This document shows positions 34,127 to 42,837 of a stretch of DNA of 64,000 bases, piece after piece. A program made the translations under genes and the position numbers. A model generated the notes under the pieces. That model did not search any database. It was not told the DNA's origin and worked only from the letters and a program-made list of their open reading frames with translations. Position 1 is the stretch's first letter. Every line of letters starts with the position of its first letter. The stretch is from the NCBI GenBank assembly GCA_965225735.1, contig CBDDBN010000029.1, positions 62,001 through 126,000 of the forward strand. The letters are read 5' to 3'. Source of the DNA: Denitrobaculum sp965225735 (GTDB lineage Bacteria; Pseudomonadota; Alphaproteobacteria; Kiloniellales; Kiloniellaceae).

Positions 34127-35194
34127 ATGAAAACTGACCTTTTCGACTTCGACCTGCCCCGCGAGCTGATCGCGCAGCACCCGGCGAGCCCCCGTCACGC
34201 CGCGCGGCTGCTGTCGGTTGGGCAGAAACTGTCGGACCACACCATGATGGACCTGCCCGGGCTGCTGGCACCGGGCGACATCCTGGTCTTCAACGATACA
34301 AAGGTAATCCCGGCGCGGCTCACCGGACGGCGCGGCATGGCAAAAGTAGAGGTTACACTGCACAAGTCCGATGGCGCATTCGAAGCCGGACAGCTTAACA
34401 TGCAGGCGCCCTTCCAATGGCGGGCCTTCGCCAAACCGGCCCGCAAGCTCCGACTCGGCGAACGTGTCGATTTCGCCGATGATTTTTTTGCCGTCGTCAC
34501 GTGCAAAGGCGAGGCCGGCGAGCTCACCCTGCGTTTCAATGTCGAGGGCACGGAACTGCTAGAGCGTCTGGATCGCCACGGCATCATGCCGCTTCCCCCT
34601 TACATTCAGCGCGGTGTCGAAGGCGAGCAACAGGACGAGTCGGATTACCAAACCATCTTTGCAACAAATGAAGGCGCGGTTGCCGCCCCCACCGCTGGCC
34701 TGCACTACACGCCCGAACTCTTGGCCGCTTTGGATGCAAGGGGCCTGAAACGCACCACGCTGACCCTGCACGTGGGCGCGGGCACCTTCCTGCCCGTCAA
34801 GGTCGAGGATACACGTGACCATAAGATGCACAGCGAAACCGGCTTCCTATCCGCCGAAATTGCCGAGACCATCAACGCCGCCAAGGCGGACGGTGGGCGG
34901 GTGATCGCGGTCGGCACCACGGCCCTGCGCCTTCTGGAATCGGCGGCAGGTCGAGACGGCATCCTCCGCCCCTTCGCCGGCGATACCGATATCTTCATCA
35001 CGCCTGGCTATCGCTTCAAGATCGTCGATTTGCTGCTCACCAACTTTCACCTGCCGCGCTCGACCCTCTTCATGCTGGTCAGCGCCTTCGCCGGGCTTGG
35101 ACCCATGAAAGCAGCCTACGAGCACGCCAAGCTGCGCGGCTACCGCTTCTACTCCTATGGTGACTGCAGCCTGTTGCAGCGCGCCCAGGCCTGA
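34127..35194 (+). CDS. queA: S-adenosylmethionine:tRNA ribosyltransferase-isomerase
   Basis: 355 residues. It transfers and isomerises the ribosyl part of SAM onto preQ1 at tRNA position 34, making epoxyqueuosine. Clear family segments are FDFDLPRELIAQHPASPR, DILVFNDTKVIPARLTG, APTAGLHYTPELL and LLLTNFHLPRSTLFMLVSAF. The gene begins the queA-tgt-queG run; tgt starts 16 bases after its stop. Confidence 0.96.
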   Translation: MKTDLFDFDLPRELIAQHPASPRHAARLLSVGQKLSDHTMMDLPGLLAPGDILVFNDTKVIPARLTGRRGMAKVEVTLHKSDGAFEAGQLNMQAPFQWRAFAKPARKLRLGERVDFADDFFAVVTCKGEAGELTLRFNVEGTELLERLDRHGIMPLPPYIQRGVEGEQQDESDYQTIFATNEGAVAAPTAGLHYTPELLAALDARGLKRTTLTLHVGAGTFLPVKVEDTRDHKMHSETGFLSAEIAETINAAKADGGRVIAVGTTALRLLESAAGRDGILRPFAGDTDIFITPGYRFKIVDLLLTNFHLPRSTLFMLVSAFAGLGPMKAAYEHAKLRGYRFYSYGDCSLLQRAQA

Positions 35195-35210
35195 CATACC
35201 CGAGATCCCC

Positions 35211-36344
35211 ATGACCGAAGAGGCCCTTAAGTACGAAATCCTGGCCCAAGATGGCGCCGCTCGACGCGGGCGCCTGCACACCGCACACGGCACGGCGGAA
35301 ACGCCGGCCTTCATGACTGTGGGCACCGCGGGCACCGTTAAGGGTCTGCTGCCCGAAAACGTGGCGGACACAGGCGCTGAGATCGTGCTGGGGAACACCT
35401 ATCACCTGATGCTGCGGCCAACCGCGGAGCGCATTGCGGAGCTGGGCGGCCTGCACAAATTCATGAACTGGCAGAAACCGATCCTGACCGATTCAGGTGG
35501 CTATCAGGTCATGTCCCTGTCCGAACTGCGCAAGATCACCGAAGAAGGCGTCGCCTTCCGCTCTCACCTCGACGGCAGCCGCCACAATCTGACCCCAGAA
35601 CGCGCCATGGAGATCCAGCACCTGCTGGATTCCAACATCACCATGGTGCTGGACGAATGCACCCCTTACCCGGCCGATCATGAGACCGCCGCGGACTCCA
35701 TGCGCCGTTCCATGCGCTGGGCGCAGCGTTGCCGAGACGCTTTCGTCAAGCGCCCCGGCTATGGCCTCTTCGGCATCGTTCAAGGCTCCGTTTATCCCGA
35801 TCTGCGTCGGCAATCCGTGGAAGCTCTGGAATCGATCGGTTTCGATGGTTACGCAGTCGGCGGCCTGGCGGTCGGCGAAGGCCAGGAGGTCATGTTCCGG
35901 GTGCTGAACGACACCATGCCCCACATGCCCCAGTCGCGGCCGCGCTATCTCATGGGCGTGGGCAAGCCCTCGGACATCGTCGGCGCGGTCCAACGCGGCA
36001 TCGACATGTTCGACTGCGTCCTGCCGACCCGTTCCGGGCGCACCGGTCAGGGCTTCACCCGGCGCGGCACCATCAACATCCGCAACGCCCGTCATCAGGC
36101 CGATCAGCGGCCCATCGACCCGGACTGCAGCTGCATGACCTGCCGCAACTACAGCCGGGCTTATGTCAATCACCTGGTGCGGGCCAACGAGATGCTCGGC
36201 CCGATCCTCTTGACGATCCACAATCTGCACTACTATCAGGAGCTGATGGCGGGCCTGCGCGGCGCAATTGAAGCCGGTTCGCTGGACGATTTCGCCGCGG
36301 ACTTCGCCCGGCAGCAGGCCGAGGGCGACCTGCCACCGCTTTAA
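35211..36344 (+). CDS. tgt: tRNA-guanine transglycosylase (queuine tRNA-ribosyltransferase)
   Basis: 377 residues. It swaps guanine-34 for preQ1 in GUN anticodon tRNAs. The catalytic aspartates lie in ILTDSGGYQVMSL and FDCVLPTRSGRTGQGFTRRG. The zinc site is CSCMTC with the later histidine in SRAYVNHLVRANE. The ATG at 35211 gives the standard N-terminus (LKYEILAQDGAARRGRL). Same operon as queA and queG. Confidence 0.96.
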   Translation: MTEEALKYEILAQDGAARRGRLHTAHGTAETPAFMTVGTAGTVKGLLPENVADTGAEIVLGNTYHLMLRPTAERIAELGGLHKFMNWQKPILTDSGGYQVMSLSELRKITEEGVAFRSHLDGSRHNLTPERAMEIQHLLDSNITMVLDECTPYPADHETAADSMRRSMRWAQRCRDAFVKRPGYGLFGIVQGSVYPDLRRQSVEALESIGFDGYAVGGLAVGEGQEVMFRVLNDTMPHMPQSRPRYLMGVGKPSDIVGAVQRGIDMFDCVLPTRSGRTGQGFTRRGTINIRNARHQADQRPIDPDCSCMTCRNYSRAYVNHLVRANEMLGPILLTIHNLHYYQELMAGLRGAIEAGSLDDFAADFARQQAEGDLPPL

Positions 36345-36367
36345 ACACACCGATCCGGAAGCCAAGG

Positions 36368-37507
36368 ATGTCGCTGCCAGATCCCAAAGAAGCCGTATCC
36401 AGGGAAGCTATTCGGGACCAGGCGCTGGCGCTCGGGTTCAATGCGGTGGGCTTTGCTCCAGCGGCCGCAGCGGCTCAGACGAAGGAAAATCTCCGCCGCT
36501 ATCTCGCCCAGGGTTTTCACGGCGACATGGGCTGGATGACCGAGACGGAAGCGCGCCGCGCCGACCCCCAGGTCCTCTGGCCAGAAGCCAGAAGCGTAGT
36601 GGTTGTCGCGCTCAACTACGGTCCGGCAAGCGATCCACTGCAACTGCTGACCCACACGGAACGGGCCAATCTTTCGGTCTATGCCCGCAACAAAGACTAT
36701 CACGACATTCTCAAGAAGCGCCTGAAGGCCCTCGCACGCTGGCTGCATCAGGAAAGCGGCGAAGGCGTGAAGGTCTTCGTCGACACTGCCCCGGTGATGG
36801 AAAAGCCGCTGGCCGCGCGCGCCGGCGTCGGTTGGCAGGGTAAACACACCAACCTGGTGTCGCGCGAAGCCGGTTCCTGGTTCTTCCTAGGGGAAGTCTT
36901 TACCACGCTCGCCCTCTCGCCGGATGAGCCGGAGATCGATCATTGCGGCTCCTGCCGGCGCTGTCTCGATGTCTGCCCGACCGACGCTTTCCCAGCCCCC
37001 TATCAAATCGATGCGCGCCGCTGCATCTCCTACCTCACGATCGAGCACAAAGGACACATCCCTGTCGAGTTCCGCAAAGCCATGGGCAATCGGATCTATG
37101 GCTGCGACGACTGCCTGGCCGTCTGCCCCTGGAACAAATTCGCGGAACCGACCAACGAGGAAGGCTTCCTGCCCCGCGTCGAACTGACCGCGCCGCGCCT
37201 GCGCGATCTGGCGATGCTCGATGATCCAGGCTTCAGACAGGTTTTCTCCGGCTCGCCGGTCAAACGGATCGGGCGGGATCGTTTCGTGCGCAACGTCCTG
37301 ATCGCCGTCGGAAACTGCGATCAGCCGGAAAATCACCTCGATGCCGTGGAAACACTGCTGGAAGATCCTTCGCCTCTGGTGCGCGCCATGGCGGTCTGGA
37401 CACTTGCGCAACTCGCGCCAGAAGAGCGTTTCCGCGCGTCGCGCGACCGGCTTGCGCCACGCGAAAGTGATCCCGTCGTGTCCGCAGAATGGGGTGTGGA
37501 AAGCTAG
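36368..37507 (+). CDS. queG: Epoxyqueuosine reductase
   Basis: 379 residues. It reduces epoxyqueuosine to queuosine in tRNA, using cobalamin and two [4Fe-4S] clusters. The cluster cysteines are in CGSCRRCLDVCPTDAFPAP and CDDCLAVCPWNKFA, plus an intervening Cys in DARRCISYLTIE. AGVGWQGKHTNLVSREAGSW is typical. The C-terminus contains a short HEAT-like repeat (VETLLEDPSPLVRAMAVWTL). Twenty-three bases after tgt; completes the last three steps of queuosine synthesis. Confidence 0.95.
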   Translation: MSLPDPKEAVSREAIRDQALALGFNAVGFAPAAAAAQTKENLRRYLAQGFHGDMGWMTETEARRADPQVLWPEARSVVVVALNYGPASDPLQLLTHTERANLSVYARNKDYHDILKKRLKALARWLHQESGEGVKVFVDTAPVMEKPLAARAGVGWQGKHTNLVSREAGSWFFLGEVFTTLALSPDEPEIDHCGSCRRCLDVCPTDAFPAPYQIDARRCISYLTIEHKGHIPVEFRKAMGNRIYGCDDCLAVCPWNKFAEPTNEEGFLPRVELTAPRLRDLAMLDDPGFRQVFSGSPVKRIGRDRFVRNVLIAVGNCDQPENHLDAVETLLEDPSPLVRAMAVWTLAQLAPEERFRASRDRLAPRESDPVVSAEWGVES

Positions 37508-37580
37508 ACAAGAGCTCAAACGGCGACCATCTTTGCGTAGCCTGACTGGCGCCTAGCAAAAGAATGGGCATGCAACATTT

Positions 37581-38579
37581 ATGTTCAAGACGCACCTGAT
37601 CATCGGCAAAGCCTTAATGACCGCAACCCTGCTCATGGCCGGTGGCGGCGAGTCTAGAGCCTTGGAGCTCTCTCTTCCGATCGCCTGTACGATCGGCGAA
37701 GACTGCTTCATCCAGCAGTATGTCGACCACGATGCCGGCCCGGGCGCGCGCGACTATGCCTGCGGCAGCGCCACCTACGACGGTCACAAAGGCACAGACT
37801 TCAGGGTTCGCACGTTGCTCGATGCTGCACGCGGTGTGTCGGTGCTGGCCTCGGCACCTGGTCGCGTCAAGGGCATCCGCGACGGCGAAACGGACATTCT
37901 GCTCAAAACGAAGGAACAGCGCGCTTCCGTCCGTGGCAAGGAATGCGGCAACGGTGTGGTGATAGACCACGGCGACGGCTGGGAGACGCAGTATTGCCAC
38001 CTTCGTCGCGGCTCCGTGACGGTCAAAAAAGGACAGAAAGTTCGCCAGGGCGACGAATTGGGTCTGGTCGGGTACTCTGGAGACGCGGCCTTCCCGCATG
38101 TTCATCTCAGCGTCCGCAAGGACGGCAAGACTGTGGATCCCTATCGCGGCTTGGCGGGCGGCGCGGACTGCAAGGCCGGCGACGCTCCCCTCTGGTCGGC
38201 CCAAAGCCTTACGGCCATTGGCTACAGTCCATCGATTCTGCTCGGTGTCGGTTTTTCCGACGACGTGAAGTCGGAGAACGTGGAATGGGGTTCGACTCAG
38301 GAGTTCATACCGGATACCAAAGCACCGGCATTGGTTGCTTGGGGTTGGGCAATCAATCTTGAGAAGGGTGATCGAATTGAAACACGCCTACTCGGCCCAC
38401 AAGGCGAGGTAGCCCGCAACCTGATCACGCTCGACAGGAATAAGGCTCAGCTTCTGCGGTTTATCGGAAAGAAGCGTCCTGGCGACAGCTGGCCGACAGG
38501 GCGTTACCAAGCGACCTTCAAGGTCATGCGCGGTTCCGAACTGGTGATTGATGCGCAAAAGACGGCCGAGCTTCGATAA
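37581..38579 (+). CDS. M23-family (LytM) metallopeptidase, secreted
   Basis: 332 residues. A signal peptide occupies about residues 1-27. The LytM domain covers about 50-195. Zinc ligands are expected as His and Asp in YDGHKGTDFRV and the final His in FPHVHLSV, with the catalytic His in ETQYCHLRRG. An unusual number of cysteines in and around the domain (ACTIGEDCF, YACGS, KECGNG, QYCHL, DCKAGD) suggests disulfides in the periplasm. The C-terminal 130 residues form a separate beta-rich domain of unknown role. Likely a cell wall endopeptidase. Confidence 0.87.
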   Translation: MFKTHLIIGKALMTATLLMAGGGESRALELSLPIACTIGEDCFIQQYVDHDAGPGARDYACGSATYDGHKGTDFRVRTLLDAARGVSVLASAPGRVKGIRDGETDILLKTKEQRASVRGKECGNGVVIDHGDGWETQYCHLRRGSVTVKKGQKVRQGDELGLVGYSGDAAFPHVHLSVRKDGKTVDPYRGLAGGADCKAGDAPLWSAQSLTAIGYSPSILLGVGFSDDVKSENVEWGSTQEFIPDTKAPALVAWGWAINLEKGDRIETRLLGPQGEVARNLITLDRNKAQLLRFIGKKRPGDSWPTGRYQATFKVMRGSELVIDAQKTAELR

Positions 38580-38603
38580 ACGCCAACCCTCGGGACGGCC
38601 GGG

Positions 38604-38996
38604 TCAATCGCGATAGGCAATCAGGTCCCACTTATTGCCATAAAGGTCGGCGAAGACCGCCACCGTGCCATATTCCTCCTCGCGCGGCGTTTCCAGAAAA
38701 GCGACCCCGGCCGAGCGCATCTTCTCGTAGTCTCTATAGAAATCGTCGGTCTGAAGAAACAGGCCAACCCGCCCGCCAGTCTGGTCCCCGATCCTTGCTG
38801 TCTGCCCCTCGCCGTCTGCCTTTGCCAGCAAAAGACGAGTCTCTCGTGAGCCCGGCGGAGCGACAAGCACCCACCGCTTGCCAGGCGCAAGTTCGCTGTC
38901 CTCGATGAGTTCGAATCCCAGCTTGTCGCAATAGAAGTCAATGGCCTCATCATAGTCGCCGACGAGAAGAGCAACTGCGGAGATACACTGCGTCAT
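38604..38996 (-). CDS. VOC-family (glyoxalase-like) protein
   Basis: 130 residues with two beta-alpha-beta-beta-beta units of the vicinal oxygen chelate fold. Recognisable segments are AIDFYCDKLGFELIEDSEL and VAVFADLYGNKWDLI, the usual first helix-strand and last strand. Candidate metal ligands are Glu and His/Gln-type residues on these strands, but one N-terminal ligand is not obvious (QCISAVALLVGDYDEA). Function unknown; relatives include glyoxalase, dioxygenases and antibiotic-binding proteins. Confidence 0.85.
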   Translation of the reverse strand: MTQCISAVALLVGDYDEAIDFYCDKLGFELIEDSELAPGKRWVLVAPPGSRETRLLLAKADGEGQTARIGDQTGGRVGLFLQTDDFYRDYEKMRSAGVAFLETPREEEYGTVAVFADLYGNKWDLIAYRD

Positions 38997-39023
38997 TGTC
39001 TTAGTTTTCGTTAGAAATCCGTC

Positions 39024-39377
39024 CTATCGAAGCAGAGATTGCTTCGGTTGCTTTTTTTCAGGCGGATAACAGAGGAAAGTCGCCCGAACCGGCTGGAACA
39101 GGGGACAACGGGTCCAGAGGACGTCTTCTCCCTGAAAGTGCAACTTCCCTTTGGGGCAAGCTTCACGCGCCGTCTCAAGCACCTGATCCGACCAGTTGAG
39201 CTGGCTGCTGTAGCAATAGGACAGCGCGTAGGGTTCACCGCTCCCAGCGATGAGAGGTTTCGACTCTTCACCGATCGTCTTGGGTGGTGCTGTTTTTATC
39301 GGTTCCGGTGAACAGGCGGCAAGCAAGACCACAACGGTAGCAAGAACGGCCCGGTAGCAAATTTTTCCCACCATCAC
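39024..39377 (-). CDS. Small hypothetical lipoprotein
   Basis: 117 residues. The N-terminus has a lipoprotein signal with the lipobox LLAAC, cysteine at residue 22. The mature part has a proline-rich linker (PEPIKTAPPKT) and four further cysteines (SYCYSS, REACPKG, TRCPLF, FLCYPPE), which may pair. I do not recognise the family. Probably envelope-associated. Same strand as the OmpA-family gene, 72 bases downstream of its stop. Confidence 0.72.
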   Translation of the reverse strand: MMVGKICYRAVLATVVVLLAACSPEPIKTAPPKTIGEESKPLIAGSGEPYALSYCYSSQLNWSDQVLETAREACPKGKLHFQGEDVLWTRCPLFQPVRATFLCYPPEKKQPKQSLLR

Positions 39378-39449
39378 CGCTTTATCTCTCCACCAATCTC
39401 CAAAAAGTCCGCTGCCCTGCGGTTTAGCTTTAACCCGAGAGACTGCAGC

Positions 39450-40403
39450 TTAAAAGAGCTCGATCTCGACAGCCCGGTTGCCAGCCTCACGCACGCCGTC
39501 GCCAGTCGGCACCAAAGGCGCGGACTCACCCAGTGCGTCTTCCTCGCTGATCCGGTCCAGAGAGATTCCGGCCGCAACGAAGGCGTCAGTAACCGTATCC
39601 AAACGGCGGCGGGAAAGCGCAAGATTGTAGGCGCTCGACCCTGTGCTGTCGGCATGGGCGGTCAAACGAACCGAAAGGCGCTCGTCCGCTTTCACCGCGT
39701 CAACCACGCCATTCAGAGAGTCCTGCCCGACGGGTGTCGGCTGGTTGCTGTCGAACTGAAAGTAAACGATGAAGGACGCGGACTGAGGCGCGGGTGCCGG
39801 CGCTGGCGCCGCAATCGCTGCTTCTTGCGTGTAATCGACCTGCGTCAATTCATGGTCGGCCGCCGCCTCAACCTTTGCCATCGCGACTTCAAACTCATCC
39901 TGACAGGACTTCTCGTTCGCGTTGTCCGCCCGGCGGACGGTCCGGTTCGCTTCGGTTGCTTCGATCCAGCAGTCGTAGCTGACCTGCGCGGTCGCGGCAT
40001 CCTGAGGCGCCAGGGTCACGCCGCCCCGTTCGAAGGCGATACGCATACGATCCAGTGCGGCCTGGAATTGCGGCTTCTGCTCGTCGGTCAAGTCGCGGTC
40101 CATGACGGCATCCGGCTGAACGGCTGAACGACGCGCCGCGGTGCGAGCTTTGTGATTGAAATGTTCGCTGTCGGTCAGATCGAAAGCGCTATCACGCTCG
40201 CTGGCCAGGTCGCTATAACCCGCGTAAAGGGCGTTTCCGAAAGGCGTACCGCTGACATTGAGGTCTTCGGCACTGTCGGTATCGAACCACCCGCTAAAGA
40301 TGCCATCCAGAGGACCGGCAGAAGCCGGAGAGGCCACCATAAGAGCCGCACAGGTGCCCAGCATTAGAGATTTCGTCATCAAAGACTTCGTTTTCATTTC
40401 CAT
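39450..40403 (-). CDS. OmpA-family peptidoglycan-binding protein
   Basis: 317 residues from ATG 40403; ATG 40397 is equally possible. A signal peptide ends at SPASAG near residue 31. The first 200 residues are helical with no recognised family. The C-terminal OmpA-like domain starts at FIVYFQFDSNQPTP, with the conserved LTAHADSTGSSAYNLALSRR and the final GNRAVEIELF. The longer upstream open frame is cysteine-rich and unlikely to be translated. No beta-barrel is visible, so it is likely a periplasmic protein tethering to peptidoglycan. Confidence 0.86.
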   Translation of the reverse strand: MEMKTKSLMTKSLMLGTCAALMVASPASAGPLDGIFSGWFDTDSAEDLNVSGTPFGNALYAGYSDLASERDSAFDLTDSEHFNHKARTAARRSAVQPDAVMDRDLTDEQKPQFQAALDRMRIAFERGGVTLAPQDAATAQVSYDCWIEATEANRTVRRADNANEKSCQDEFEVAMAKVEAAADHELTQVDYTQEAAIAAPAPAPAPQSASFIVYFQFDSNQPTPVGQDSLNGVVDAVKADERLSVRLTAHADSTGSSAYNLALSRRRLDTVTDAFVAAGISLDRISEEDALGESAPLVPTGDGVREAGNRAVEIELF

Positions 40404-40875
40404 CCCCACTTCTTGCGTTCCCGGACCGCGATTGGCGATTCGCCGCAACTGGAAACTAGATTCCCCAATTAGATTCGGACACCAAAAACACTGTCTACAC
40501 CCGCAGCGGTATAGCGATTTTTTGTATTCCGGGCAAGCTGCAGTTTCCCGGGACGCAGCGTAAGATCCTAGAAAATATGAAAGATTGTATAAAGACTGCG
40601 CGTTAACCATAGCTTAACCAACAATGGCCTTTTACACTCAATCGCTTGCAAACAATTCTTGTCTTTTACAGACGATCTGGTGCGTTTTTGTGCTGTGTTA
40701 ACAATTATTAAGCTCTATGCCCCAAATTTAACATGCGACACGGCCTAAATGCTTCATAAATGCTGTGTAATCTTTTTCGGAGTTGAAAAGGGCTGCGACA
40801 CCACGCGGCCTCGCAAAGGAAAATAAGGCAGAAGCCTAGGTCGGACTGGGTTTGGTTGATAGGGGCAAAAGTATT
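40404..40875. other. Divergent AT-rich intergenic region, OmpA-family gene / pseudoprotease gene
   Basis: 472 bases between divergent starts. The centre (about 40560-40760) is AT-rich with TTAACAATTATTAAG-type stretches likely to hold promoters. No convincing gene, hairpin or RNA gene seen. Confidence 0.5.
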
Positions 40876-41901
40876 GTGAAACGGCGACACGCGAAGGTTA
40901 TCGCGACTCTTCTCACCTGTGCGGGCATCGGTTTCGGATCGCTCGCCACCATTGCGCAGCCTGTCCAGACCAGCATGTCCTTCACCGGCGCCAAGCCTGC
41001 CGATGTGCAGATCCCTGACAACATGCCCGACGACATGGTTGTCGACGCTGCGGAATATCCCTGGAGCGCGGTCGGACGTCTGAATACCGGCGGACGTGGT
41101 TACTGCACCGGCATCCTGGTCGACGAGTCCCATGTGCTCACCGACGCCCACTGCCTCTTTTACCGCACGGAGGGCCGGTGGTGGCAGCCGGAGGAGCTAC
41201 ACTTCGTCGCCGGCTATCAGCGCGACACCAACGTTACGCATTCCAAGATCGCCAGTTATGAACTCGCCCCTGGGTATCGCGCCCACGGCGGTGTCAGCCT
41301 GGCAAGCATCATCAACAACTGGGCACTGGTGAAACTCCAGAAGCCGCTGGGCCGCAAAGCAGGCTGGCTGGGCCTCAAGAATCTCGATCGAAAACTGGTG
41401 AACCGACTGCAGAAAGGCCAGGGCGCACTGATCCAGGCAGGCTACCGGCGCAATGCCCAGCACGCGATCACAGTCGGCTTCGACTGCGACCCCGATGGCT
41501 TCTTTTCAGCCGAAAACCGCATCGGCAACCGCTGCCAGCTCAAGCCTGGCCGGGCCGACCTGCCCTTCCTGCTTTACATGGACGGCAAGTTCAACGTGGT
41601 CGCAAACCGCGTTCTGACGTCGATCGCCCGCCACCGTCCCCGCAGCGGGTCTCTCGCCAATGCCAGCTTCCGCGCCAAGATGAGCCGTGGACACAGCCAA
41701 GCCCCCAAGGCCGGCGCCGCTTCGCCTGTCCCGGCGACGACCATCTCGGCTCTGCTCGTGTCTCTTGGCTATGCAGAAGCAGCAGGCCGCGAAGAGCAAA
41801 GTGAAGAAGCCATCCGCTCCTTCGAAAGCACGATGGGCCTGCCGGTGACCGGGGAAGCCTCTGTACCGCTCCTTGGCGAGATTATCGAAGCCTCGCACTA
41901 A
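40876..41901 (+). CDS. Trypsin-fold serine protease homologue with degenerate triad, plus peptidoglycan-binding-like tail
   Basis: 341 residues from GTG 40876, which places the signal peptide (residues 1-28) at the start; TTG 40852 is the alternative. The chymotrypsin-like domain covers about 55-255. His92 in VLTDAHC is intact. The Asp position is Asn148 (INNWALVKL, usually xDWAL). The serine motif GDSGSP reads GRADLP (225-230), with Ala227 in place of Ser. Two of three catalytic residues are therefore missing and the protein should not be a protease. Residues 285-341 resemble a peptidoglycan_binding_1 repeat (AIRSFESTMGLPVTGEASVP). Likely a secreted binding or scaffolding protein. Confidence 0.8.
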   Translation: MKRRHAKVIATLLTCAGIGFGSLATIAQPVQTSMSFTGAKPADVQIPDNMPDDMVVDAAEYPWSAVGRLNTGGRGYCTGILVDESHVLTDAHCLFYRTEGRWWQPEELHFVAGYQRDTNVTHSKIASYELAPGYRAHGGVSLASIINNWALVKLQKPLGRKAGWLGLKNLDRKLVNRLQKGQGALIQAGYRRNAQHAITVGFDCDPDGFFSAENRIGNRCQLKPGRADLPFLLYMDGKFNVVANRVLTSIARHRPRSGSLANASFRAKMSRGHSQAPKAGAASPVPATTISALLVSLGYAEAAGREEQSEEAIRSFESTMGLPVTGEASVPLLGEIIEASH

Positions 41902-41936
41902 ATCCGTCGAAACCCCGGATCAGGCCGCATCCCGGA

Positions 41937-42719
41937 TCAGGCCGCGGAAATGCCGCCGTTGGTGCTTATGGCCTGTCCGGTGATCTTCGCCGCTGCTGGA
42001 CTGGCCAGAAACACGGCCAGTTCCGCGAGATCCTGAGGTTCAACGATACCAAGCTCCGCCATCGACTCGGCCTTCTTGAAAAGCTTTGCGGAGAAAGGAT
42101 CCGCCATCAGCACGTCATACTGAGGTGTGCCCTGTACGATCGACGGTGTCAGGCAATTTGCGCGAATACCGGATCGCTTGGCCTCGATCGCCAGCCCCCG
42201 TGTGAACATCACGATGCCCGCCATGGCCGCGCCGATGATCGATTCGCCCGGTGTCGCGATCTTGGCTGCGTCGGAGGCCACCGTCAGGATCACACCGCCG
42301 CCCTGCTCCATCATCACCGGCAAGACAGCCCGCGAGGGCAGGATCGCTCCCATCAGCAAAGCGTCTACAGTCGGCTGGACTTGTTCGAGCGGGATTCGAT
42401 GGAGGATGGAGGGAACCGGCGAACCACCAGCGGAGCTGAGCATGATATCGATCCGCCCGAAGGCTTGATGTGTTTCGCGCACGCCCGCTTCAGCCCCCTC
42501 GATCTGTGCAGCATCCGCCTGAACAAAGCGGACGTCGCAGTCGTGACCCAACGCCCGCAACGTCGCCAGCGCAGCCTCACCCCGCTTAGCCGTCCGACCA
42601 ACCACAACCAGACCACTCACGCCAGCCTCAATGAAAGCCGCCGCACAGGCCAGACCGATTCCCCCTGTTCCGCCATAGACCAGCGCGATCTGATCCGACA
42701 GTGGCTTTGCCGCAAGCAT
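41937..42719 (-). CDS. Short-chain dehydrogenase/reductase homologue lacking YxxxK
   Basis: 260 residues with the full SDR fold. The NAD(P)-binding motif is VYGGTGGIGLA (TGxxxGIG), and the middle motif NNAG reads SSAG. The catalytic serine is Ser149 in LTVASDAA. The expected tyrosine and lysine 13 and 17 residues later are Ile162 and Met166 (IIGAAMAG), so the proton-relay pair is absent. The C-terminal ITGQAISTNGG is normal. It may bind nucleotide without classical reductase activity, or use a different mechanism. Confidence 0.8.
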   Translation of the reverse strand: MLAAKPLSDQIALVYGGTGGIGLACAAAFIEAGVSGLVVVGRTAKRGEAALATLRALGHDCDVRFVQADAAQIEGAEAGVRETHQAFGRIDIMLSSAGGSPVPSILHRIPLEQVQPTVDALLMGAILPSRAVLPVMMEQGGGVILTVASDAAKIATPGESIIGAAMAGIVMFTRGLAIEAKRSGIRANCLTPSIVQGTPQYDVLMADPFSAKLFKKAESMAELGIVEPQDLAELAVFLASPAAAKITGQAISTNGGISAA

Positions 42720-42837
42720 ATCCTTCTCCCTCTATTCCGAGGGCGACACTATGACAGGAACGCAGGGGCGACGCTCACGAAACCGGAAGTGAGCGACAAA
42801 CTGTAATGAAGGAGAAGACTGCTGCGATCACACAGTC

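Noticed and set aside
33969..34271. N-terminal extension of the homocysteine S-methyltransferase into queA
   Set aside because: The extra 101 residues are opposite queA and are low-complexity basic sequence; ATG 33968 has a good ribosome binding site and a normal family start.
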